A DNA stretch of 64,000 nucleotides from Bifidobacterium moukalabense DSM 27321 (lineage in GTDB: Bacteria > Actinomycetota > Actinomycetes > Actinomycetales > Bifidobacteriaceae): the NCBI RefSeq assembly GCF_000522505.1, contig NZ_AZMV01000001.1, forward strand, positions 1 to 64,000. The letters are read 5' to 3'. Every line of letters starts with the position of its first letter. Position 1 is the first letter of the stretch. The notes below the pieces were generated by a model, which worked only from the letters and a program-made list of their open reading frames with translations, did no database searches and was not told the DNA's origin. Below, one piece after another: positions 57,417-64,000 of this stretch. Made by a program: the position numbers and the translations under genes.

Positions 57417-59692
57417 TGCCGAACATTCCCGTCATCGAACTGCACGACGTTCGCTTCAGCTATGACCATGGCGCCACCTGGGCGTTGGATGGCGTCGACC
57501 TCACCATCCTGCAGGGCGAGCGCGTCTGCCTGACCGGCGCGAACGGTTCCGGCAAATCCACGCTGTCCCGTGTGATCGCCGGGCTGGTCGCGCCTGATTC
57601 GGGAACCGTCACGCTGCTCGGCAATGTCGCCTTCGATGATTCCGGTGCCCATGCCGACGCATACCGTACGGCTCGGCATGGCATCGGTGCCGTCTTTCAG
57701 CATCCGGAGGATCAGATCGTCACCACGATCACCGAGGATGACGTCGCCTTCGGTCCGGAGAACCTTGCGATCGCGCATGACGGCATCGCGACCAGGATCA
57801 CCGCTTCGCTGGAAGCCGTCGGCATGCAGGACCATCGGACGGCCGATCCGACCAGATTGAGCGGCGGCCAGCAGCAGCGCGTCGCGATTGCAGGCATGCT
57901 CGCCATGGATTCGAAGGTGCTGGTGCTGGATGAGCCGACCGCCATGCTCGACCCGCAGGCGCGCGCCGACATCATGCATGTTCTTGACGATCTGCAGGAT
58001 CATGGCACCACCATCGTTTTGGTCACGCACCATGCGGACGAGCTCATACATGCCGATCGTGTGATCCGGTTGGAGCAGGGCCGCGTGGCGAATGCCGGTT
58101 CCGGCGTGGACCGCCCACAGCCACCGGCGCCTTCGGCTCGCTCCAGCAGGGAGGTCGAAGGTCCGGCTGAAAGCGGCTTGCCACAGTCCGATCCCATTGC
58201 CTCCGCTCCCATCATCACGGTACGGGACCTTACCTACCGTTATCCGAATGCCGACTCAGCCGTCTTCGAACGGCTTTCACTGACCATCGGCCGGGGCGAG
58301 GCGGTGGCGCTCATGGGCCGCAACGGCGCAGGCAAGACCACTTTGGCCCGTATGCTTTGCGCGTTGGAAACCCCGCAATCCGGTTCCATCGTCATCGATG
58401 GCATCCCCGTCGCGCGAACCACCGGATCCGGCGCATCGAAACCGCTCAGCCGCAAGGCCCGTGAGGATCTGCGCACCACCGTCGGTTTCGTCATGCAGCA
58501 TCCGGAACGGCAGCTGTTCGCCGAAACCGTCGCCGATGACATCGCCTACGGTCCGCGTAACCAGCATCTGACCGAATCGCAGGTTCGGGAGCGGGTCGAA
58601 CAGGCCCTGCGCCTGTTGCATATCGAACATCTGAGGGATCGTTCCCCTTTTGATCTGTCCGGCGGCCAACAGCGTCTTGTGGCCATCGCCGGCGTGATCG
58701 CCCGCAATCCACGCATACTCATCATGGACGAGCCGACCGCCGGGCTTGACGAGCAGGCGACCGCGCGCGTGCATGAGCTCATCCGGACGTTGCGCGCCGA
58801 TGGCGTGACCACGCTCATCATCTCGCATTCGCAGGCGGAGGTCGACGCGATAGCCGATCGCACCATCACACTCGAATCACAGGCGCCACAGAAGACATCG
58901 GCGGCGGCCCGACGCAATGGCCACAAGCCGTCTTTCATCGGCGGTCTCGATCCTCGCGTGAAGATGGTGTCCGCGCTGGCGCTGATGTTCTCCGCCTTCG
59001 CCATCAATTCCGGCTGGCAGCTGCTGCTGGCCGCGATCTTCACCGGCGCGATCATCGGTGCCGCCGGACTCAATCCGTGGCGGCTGCTCGGATCCGTGCA
59101 CATGTTCCTGATGCTGTTCGTGTTCTGCGGTCTGCTCAACGTCTTCTTCGTGCGTTCCGGCACAATCGTGGCGCGTCTTGGGCCGATTCCGATCACCGAC
59201 GACGGCATCGCCATCGCGTTGCTGTACGCGTGCCGGTTCGCCGTGGTCATCGTGCTGGGAGCGACGTTCCTGAACACGACCACGCCTACGGCGATGACCG
59301 ACGCCTTCGAATCGCTGCTGTCGCCCTGGAGGCGTTTCGGCATGCACACGCAGGAGACGGCGCTCGTCATGAGCCTGGCCCTACGCTTCCTGCCGACGCT
59401 CGGCACCGAGGCGAAAGCCATCGTCGACGCTCAGTCGGCACGTGGAGGCGTTATAGAGACCGGTTCGCCCACGCAGCGCATCAAGGCGATGACGGCCATC
59501 ATCATACCGGTGTTCGCGGGCGCAATCCGGCATGCCGACAACCTGAGCCTCGCACTCGATGCGCGTTGCTACGAGGAGGGCGCGGAACGCACCCACTGGC
59601 GTATCATGCGCATCACCATGCGCGATATCATCGCAATGGCCGCGATTGTCGTCTATCTTGTGGCGCTGGTCGCCTTACCGGCATTATGCTAG
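57416..59692 (+). CDS. Fused ECF module: two ABC ATPases plus EcfT transmembrane component
   Basis: 758 residues in three parts. ATPase one (1-~235): GANGSGKST, FQHPEDQIV, LSGGQQQRVAIAG, VLVLDEPTAMLD. ATPase two (~265-500): GRNGAGKTT, MQHPERQLF, LSGGQQRLVAIAG, ILIMDEPTAGLD. EcfT (~505-758): GGLDPRVKMVSALALMFS, several helices and coupling SARGGVIET near residue 680 and DARCYEEGAERTHW. Normally these are separate genes; here they are joined, next to ribU, giving a compact riboflavin uptake system. Confidence 0.92.
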   Translation: MPNIPVIELHDVRFSYDHGATWALDGVDLTILQGERVCLTGANGSGKSTLSRVIAGLVAPDSGTVTLLGNVAFDDSGAHADAYRTARHGIGAVFQHPEDQIVTTITEDDVAFGPENLAIAHDGIATRITASLEAVGMQDHRTADPTRLSGGQQQRVAIAGMLAMDSKVLVLDEPTAMLDPQARADIMHVLDDLQDHGTTIVLVTHHADELIHADRVIRLEQGRVANAGSGVDRPQPPAPSARSSREVEGPAESGLPQSDPIASAPIITVRDLTYRYPNADSAVFERLSLTIGRGEAVALMGRNGAGKTTLARMLCALETPQSGSIVIDGIPVARTTGSGASKPLSRKAREDLRTTVGFVMQHPERQLFAETVADDIAYGPRNQHLTESQVRERVEQALRLLHIEHLRDRSPFDLSGGQQRLVAIAGVIARNPRILIMDEPTAGLDEQATARVHELIRTLRADGVTTLIISHSQAEVDAIADRTITLESQAPQKTSAAARRNGHKPSFIGGLDPRVKMVSALALMFSAFAINSGWQLLLAAIFTGAIIGAAGLNPWRLLGSVHMFLMLFVFCGLLNVFFVRSGTIVARLGPIPITDDGIAIALLYACRFAVVIVLGATFLNTTTPTAMTDAFESLLSPWRRFGMHTQETALVMSLALRFLPTLGTEAKAIVDAQSARGGVIETGSPTQRIKAMTAIIIPVFAGAIRHADNLSLALDARCYEEGAERTHWRIMRITMRDIIAMAAIVVYLVALVALPALC

Positions 59693-59732
59693 TGGTTGTT
59701 CCATGTGCGGTATCGCGATGATTTAAGGAGCG

Positions 59733-61094
59733 ATGATGACGATGAAGTCGGGAATGTCGAAGATTATCGAACCGTTCGCCTTGGCCCACGTGGGCCTGGT
59801 CGTAGGGGATGCCGGAGGAACCGTATTGCCTGATATGACGGTTCTGGTCGGCGCGCATGGCCGGATCGAGCGGGTCTCGCCAAGCTTCGGCACGCCCGTT
59901 CCGGACGAATACCGTTATCTTGATGGCACGGGAAAATACGTGATGCCGGGCCTGATCAACGCACATACGCATCTGTTCTCGCAAGGCCGCCCATTGGATC
60001 CGAGGATGGCCACGCCGAAGGGCCAGCGCATCATCGCGGCCATGGTGCATTCGCCGGTCGGCAAGCCGTATGTCAACGCAGTGGCGAAAGCGAGCGTGCG
60101 AACGCTGCTGGAGTCGGGCGTCACCACGATTCGTACGCTGGGCGATATCGGCTACGAGGCCGTGGCGCTGCGCGATGCGATCGCCGCAAACGAGATGGTG
60201 GGCCCTCGCATTCTGGCCTCGGGGCCGCTGATGGCGATTCCCGACGGCCATGGCGCTCCCCTGATCGCGTTGGAGGGCAGGACCCCGCAGGAGTCACGCC
60301 TGCATACGCGTACGAATATCGAACATGGCGTAGACGCCATCAAAATCGCCGCGACCGGCGGCGTCACCGATTCCCAGGTGCGTGGTGAGGCCGGTTCCCC
60401 TCAGATGACCATCGAACAGATGCGCGCCATCTGCGACGAGGCGCACAATGCGGGCCTCATCGTCGCCGCGCATGCGCAAAGCGCGGAGGGCGTGCGCAGG
60501 GCGTTGAAGGCCGGTGTGGACACCATCGAACATGGCAGCCGCCTTGACGATGAGCTGATTGAACTGCTCAGGCACAATCCGAATGCGTTGCGCGGCTACT
60601 CCGCACTGGTGCCGACGCTTTCCGCAGGATTCCCGCTGCACGCGTTCAGCCGTGACGTGACCGGCATCACCGAGATTCAGGCCGAGAATTCGAAGCTGGT
60701 GGTCGACGGTATGATCAACGGCACCCGGGCCGCACATGATGCCGGCATTCCGGTGGGCATCGGCACCGACACCGCCATGACCTTCGTAACGCAATATAAT
60801 ACGTGGCGCGAGCTGGCGCTACTGGTGAAATTCGCCGGATTCACGCCGGCCGAGGCCATCCATGCGGCCACCGCCGTGAACGCGCGGATTCTCAACGTAG
60901 GCGCATCCACCGGTTCGTTGGAGGAAGGCAAGGCCGCCGACATGGTGGTGCTGGACGCCAATCCGCTGGAGTCTCTCGCGACCCTTGCCCATCCGGCGCT
61001 GGTGGTCGCCGCGGGCCATCCCGTATGGCATCCGCACGCCAAACGGTTCGACGACATCGACCGTCTGCTCGACGAGGCGATGGAACGTGAATGA
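59733..61094 (+). CDS. Metal-dependent amidohydrolase
   Basis: 453 residues. AAGGAG lies just before a cluster of ATGs (59733, 59736, 59742). Amidohydrolase metal motif NAHTHLFSQG (HxH), Lys in GVDAIKIAATGG, His in VAAHAQSAEG, His in TIEHGSRL and Asp in GIGTDTAMTF. Similar to imidazolonepropionase/prolidase-like enzymes that act on cyclic amides. Follows the ECF gene at a 40-base gap. Confidence 0.88.
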   Translation: MMTMKSGMSKIIEPFALAHVGLVVGDAGGTVLPDMTVLVGAHGRIERVSPSFGTPVPDEYRYLDGTGKYVMPGLINAHTHLFSQGRPLDPRMATPKGQRIIAAMVHSPVGKPYVNAVAKASVRTLLESGVTTIRTLGDIGYEAVALRDAIAANEMVGPRILASGPLMAIPDGHGAPLIALEGRTPQESRLHTRTNIEHGVDAIKIAATGGVTDSQVRGEAGSPQMTIEQMRAICDEAHNAGLIVAAHAQSAEGVRRALKAGVDTIEHGSRLDDELIELLRHNPNALRGYSALVPTLSAGFPLHAFSRDVTGITEIQAENSKLVVDGMINGTRAAHDAGIPVGIGTDTAMTFVTQYNTWRELALLVKFAGFTPAEAIHAATAVNARILNVGASTGSLEEGKAADMVVLDANPLESLATLAHPALVVAAGHPVWHPHAKRFDDIDRLLDEAMERE

Positions 61095-61202
61095 TGGGGA
61101 GGCGTTTTACCGGCCTCACGCTATGGTAGAGCGAGCGTTGCCGGAAGGACTTTGATGCCGCAGGCAGTTTGCGGACGGCTATGTAGAGAAAGCGAAACAC
61201 AT

Positions 61203-61508
61203 ATGGCACTTACCAAGAAGCAGATCAAGCAGTTGCGGGGCATGGCCAACAAGCTCAACCCGATCGTTCAGGTCGGCAAGAACGATCTGAGCGAGAACGC
61301 CGTCAAGCAGGCGGATGAAACCATCGAAAGGCGCGAGCTCATCAAGGGCTCCGTGCTTGACGGTTCCGGTCTGACCGCGAAGGAAGCCGGAGAGGGTCTG
61401 GCCGAGCAACTCGATGCGGAGCTCGTACAGGTGATCGGCAACCGTTTCGTGCTCTACCGTCGTTCCCATCGCGACGACGTGGAGCACATCCGTCTCGTTC
61501 GTGAGTAG
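61203..61508 (+). CDS. YhbY-type RNA-binding protein
   Basis: 101 residues: MALTKKQIKQLRGMANKLNP with the YhbY/CRM core IVQVGKNDLSENAVKQAD, ELIKGSVLDGSGL and the terminal IGNRFVLYRRS. Binds ribosome-assembly intermediates in related organisms. Terminator follows. Confidence 0.93.
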   Translation: MALTKKQIKQLRGMANKLNPIVQVGKNDLSENAVKQADETIERRELIKGSVLDGSGLTAKEAGEGLAEQLDAELVQVIGNRFVLYRRSHRDDVEHIRLVRE

Positions 61509-61558
61509 ACGGCTCCCGCCGGCAGGGAATGCACGGGCGGAAAAGAAGCCGCTGAACC

Positions 61559-61597
61559 AAGGTGGGGCGGCATCCGGTTCGGATGCCGCCCCACCTT
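61559..61597 (+). terminator. Strong terminator after the YhbY gene
   Basis: Perfect 18-bp stem AAGGTGGGGCGGCATCCG at 61559-61576 with loop GTT and its complement at 61580-61597. Poor U-tract on plus; on the minus strand it may also serve the convergent tenA. Confidence 0.8.
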
Positions 61598-61645
61598 TGC
61601 AATGAAAACAAACGATCGAAGGCCGATGGCCCCTATGCCTTGGTA

Positions 61646-62407
61646 TCAGCGCCCCTGATCCCACTCAGGCTTCCACGTGTACTGCATGTCGTAGGCGCTG
61701 GACCAGAACATGTATTCGTTCTCGACACCGGTTACGAAAATGTCGATAAGCTCCTGCCTGCGCTTCTCGGACAGTCCTTCGGCCAACCGTTCGATATGCT
61801 CGATCAGCCATGCGGAGCCTTCCCAGAACTCCTCGGTCCTGTACATGTCGACCCAGCTCCTGTAGGGGTTGGAGTCCAGCGTGTCCGCGAATTCGCGGGC
61901 GAGGCGCTGGCCGTAGTCGGCGTACACCCACGCGCATGGCAGCACGGCCACAAGAATGTCGACCAGTTCCTTGCCGTAGGCGATGGAAAGAATGTTCGAC
62001 GTGTATGCGCGCGCGAATGCGGATTGGCGAACGTCGGCCATCTCCTCCTCGCTCACACCGTAGCCGGCCATATACTTGCGGTGCACGTTGGTCTCCACAT
62101 TGAAGATCGCGCTTTGCACGCCGACCATGAACTGCATGACCTCGGTATCGTCGGTCTTGGTCAGGGCCAATGCATGCACCTTGGCGTAGTCGGCGAGATA
62201 CCGGTAGTCCTGCAGCAGATAGAAGGCGAACCTTTCACGCTGTAGCGTGCCTTCGCCAAGCTCGCGCAGGAACGGCTGACGGTAGCCTTCCTCCCACACT
62301 GAATCGGCCGCTTCGCGCATTCGCTGCGCGAACGGGGGAAGATTGTCGAGACGAACACCACGGGCCGGATCGTATGGCTTGTTGATTACAGATGTCATAT
62401 CGCTCAA
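61646..62407 (-). CDS. tenA: Thiaminase II / TenA-family aminopyrimidine aminohydrolase
   Basis: 253 residues. Glu and Cys positions are visible in DYRYLADYAKVHALA, VLPCAWVYADYG and NEYMFWSSAYDM, the TenA layout. It salvages thiamin breakdown products (amino-HMP). The TPP riboswitch directly upstream confirms the pathway. Start: TTG 62407 is seven bases after GGGAGG, ATG 62398 is an alternative. Confidence 0.94.
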   Translation of the reverse strand: MSDMTSVINKPYDPARGVRLDNLPPFAQRMREAADSVWEEGYRQPFLRELGEGTLQRERFAFYLLQDYRYLADYAKVHALALTKTDDTEVMQFMVGVQSAIFNVETNVHRKYMAGYGVSEEEMADVRQSAFARAYTSNILSIAYGKELVDILVAVLPCAWVYADYGQRLAREFADTLDSNPYRSWVDMYRTEEFWEGSAWLIEHIERLAEGLSEKRRQELIDIFVTGVENEYMFWSSAYDMQYTWKPEWDQGR

Positions 62408-62414
62408 AGATATG

Positions 62415-62500
62415 CCTCCCTACGCTGGTATTAACCATCAGGTTCAAAGGGTCAGGCCTCACGCCTATCTCAACCCGGCTTTACGGGTTCCCCTGCATTA
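62415..62500 (-). promoter_or_regulatory. TPP riboswitch upstream of tenA
   Basis: Minus strand reads GCAGGGGAACCCGTAAAG, CCGGGTTGAGATAGGCG, TGAGGCCTGACCCTTTGAAC and CTGATGGTTAATACCAGCGT then AGGGA, the conserved THI-element parts in order. The 3' end (AGGGAGG) overlaps the ribosome site of tenA, suggesting translational control. Confidence 0.92.
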
Positions 62501-62596
62501 CGCCGTTCATTATGGCAAAACCCGCAGACACCCCCAAACCGCCCCGCGGCAAGCCAGCGCGACGGCATGCCGCCGCATATGAGGGCCGCCTTTGGG

Positions 62597-64000
62597 TCAA
62601 CTCAGCAGGTCGAGCAGATCGTCCTTGGTGAGCGAGCCGATGCCGCCCGAGGCGTCACCGTCGGTGAATTGGCGTGCCAACCGGTTCTTGTCCTGCTGCA
62701 GTCGCAGAATGCGCTCCTCGATGGTGTCCTTCGCCACAATCTGGTACACATTCACATCCTGCGTCTGCCCGATGCGGTGCGCACGGTCGGTGGCCTGATT
62801 CTGCGCTGCCGCATTCCACCAGGGATCGGCATGGATCACCACGGATGCGCCGACCAGGTTCAGACCGGTATTGCCGGCCTTGAGCGAGATCAGGAATACC
62901 GGCACATCATCGCCGTTGAACGCATCCACCAGTTCCACGCGTTTTCTTTTCGGCGTCTCGCCGGTGATCGAATGGAACGCGACGCCATGTTCGGCAAGCC
63001 GCGTGCCGATCAGGTCAAGGAACGACGTGAACTGCGAGAAGACGAGCACTTTCTTGCCCTCATCCATGCAATTGGCCACCAAATCGTCGATGGCGTCAAG
63101 CTTGGCCGAACCGTTCTTCGCATCCGCATACACCAAGCGCGGATCGCAGCAAAGCTCGCGCAGCAACGTGAATTCCGCAAGAATACGGATCCTGCTCGTG
63201 TTGAAATCGGCATCCCGCGTCTTGGTGAGCGTGGCACGAAGCCGCTGTTCGTGCGCCGCATACAGTTTGCGTTGTTCCCCCGCCAATTTCACGGTCACGA
63301 TGTTCTCGAACTTGTCGGGCAGATCGGTGAGCACGTCCTTCTTCAACCGCCGTTTGATGAACAGGCCGACCAAAGCCTGCAATTTGCCGGCCATGACGGA
63401 CCGTTCGGGGCCGGGAGCCAGAATCGGCTGCTCGTAGCGCTCGCGGAATCGCGTGTAGGTGCCGAGCAATCCCGGCATCAGAAAATCGAAGATGCTCCAC
63501 AGTTCGCTCAGACGGTTCTCGATCGGCGTACCGGTCAATGCGAAGCGATGTTCGGCGTTCACCCGCTTGACGACTTTCGCCACCTTGGTGGCGTGGTTCT
63601 TGATGTACTGCGCCTCATCGAGCGCCATGCATGCGAACCGGCAGCCGGCATACTCGTCGATGTCACGACGTAGCAGATCGTAGGATGTGACGAGTATGTC
63701 CGGTCCGCCGTCCGTGCCGTCTTCGCAAGATGATGAGAGGCCCGATCCCGCCGTTTCCCGTAGCCGTCGCAGCATGGCGCGGCGCTCCGCCTTGGTGCCG
63801 GCCACGACCTCCACGGTAAGGTCGGTGGTGAATTTTCCGCATTCCGCGGCCCAGTTGTAGACAAGCGATGCCGGACATACGATGAGCGCCGGCCCGTTCC
63901 CCTTGCGCGCTTCGATGAGGGCGAGCAGCTGCACGGATTTGCCCAGACCCATCTCGTCGGCGAGAATGCCGCCGAAACCCTTGTCCCATAGCGTGGAGAG
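62597..64000 (-). CDS. SNF2-family DEAD/DEAH helicase, C-terminal part (runs off right edge)
   Basis: About 467 residues in the window; the upstream frame is open to base 64000 (LSTLWDKGFGGILADEMGLG). Helicase motifs: ADEMGLGKS (I), ALDEAQYIKN (II, DEAQ), ALTGTPIENRLSELWSIFDFL, SQFTSFLDLIG, GNTGLNLVGASVVIHADPWW and QATDRAHRIGQTQDVNVY. A SWI2/SNF2 ATPase that moves along DNA or alters protein-DNA complexes. The N-terminal domain is outside. Confidence 0.93.
   Translation of the reverse strand, partial: LSTLWDKGFGGILADEMGLGKSVQLLALIEARKGNGPALIVCPASLVYNWAAECGKFTTDLTVEVVAGTKAERRAMLRRLRETAGSGLSSSCEDGTDGGPDILVTSYDLLRRDIDEYAGCRFACMALDEAQYIKNHATKVAKVVKRVNAEHRFALTGTPIENRLSELWSIFDFLMPGLLGTYTRFRERYEQPILAPGPERSVMAGKLQALVGLFIKRRLKKDVLTDLPDKFENIVTVKLAGEQRKLYAAHEQRLRATLTKTRDADFNTSRIRILAEFTLLRELCCDPRLVYADAKNGSAKLDAIDDLVANCMDEGKKVLVFSQFTSFLDLIGTRLAEHGVAFHSITGETPKRKRVELVDAFNGDDVPVFLISLKAGNTGLNLVGASVVIHADPWWNAAAQNQATDRAHRIGQTQDVNVYQIVAKDTIEERILRLQQDKNRLARQFTDGDASGGIGSLTKDDLLDLLS

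Overview
The window is high-GC actinobacterial chromosome, most likely Bifidobacterium. The evidence is an argCJBDFRGH cluster, a polyphosphate glucokinase, type I glutamine synthetase, the actinobacterial DUF3043 and DUF4191 membrane proteins, and vitamin-transport (ECF) operons read through FMN and TPP riboswitches. The species cannot be fixed from sequence alone. No rRNA, tRNA or CRISPR array was recognised.

Layout. 1-5.3 kb: an Arg/Asp/Gly-rich repeat protein with a broken frame, tyrS, two CmpB-type membrane proteins and an HD-domain protein. 5.3-14.3 kb: a complete arginine biosynthesis cluster on the minus strand, with candidate ArgR boxes before argC and argG. 14.4-19.7 kb: a DUF4190-like membrane protein, pheST and an rRNA/tRNA methyltransferase. 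19.9-28.7 kb: an ABC exporter, an M20 dipeptidase, DUF3043, a lipoamide dehydrogenase, DUF4191 and glnA.

28.98-32.7 kb is a clearly A+T-rich block with codon use unlike its surroundings. It carries the decayed remains of what looks like a peptide or natural-product gene set on the minus strand: an MFS transporter, a half-size NRPS-condensation-like protein, an ATP-grasp ligase, and the 5' part of a second MFS transporter. Seven reading-frame breaks lie in A/T homopolymers, all in the same direction (one base too many). 32.7-38.2 kb is a patchwork of mobile-element scraps, broken genes (NlpC/P60, HEPN-like, GT2 glycosyltransferase) and small surface or hypothetical proteins.

38.3-43.2 kb: a LOG-family protein, a TPP-riboswitch-controlled YkoEDC-type ECF transporter and an Mrp ATPase. 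43.3-56.4 kb: ligA with a large insertion, a 1,100-residue protein of unknown function, a polytopic membrane protein, an arylsulfotransferase-like protein, an ABC ATPase, an aminotransferase and ppgK. 56.6-64 kb: an FMN riboswitch, RibU and a fused ECF ATPase-ATPase-EcfT protein, an amidohydrolase, a YhbY RNA-binding protein, TPP-riboswitch tenA, and a SNF2 helicase that runs off the right edge.

Functionally the core is amino-acid metabolism (Arg, Gln), aminoacyl-tRNA synthesis (Tyr, Phe), B-vitamin uptake and salvage (riboflavin, thiamine/HMP) and DNA repair. The accessory part at 29-38 kb is the likely product of horizontal transfer followed by erosion.
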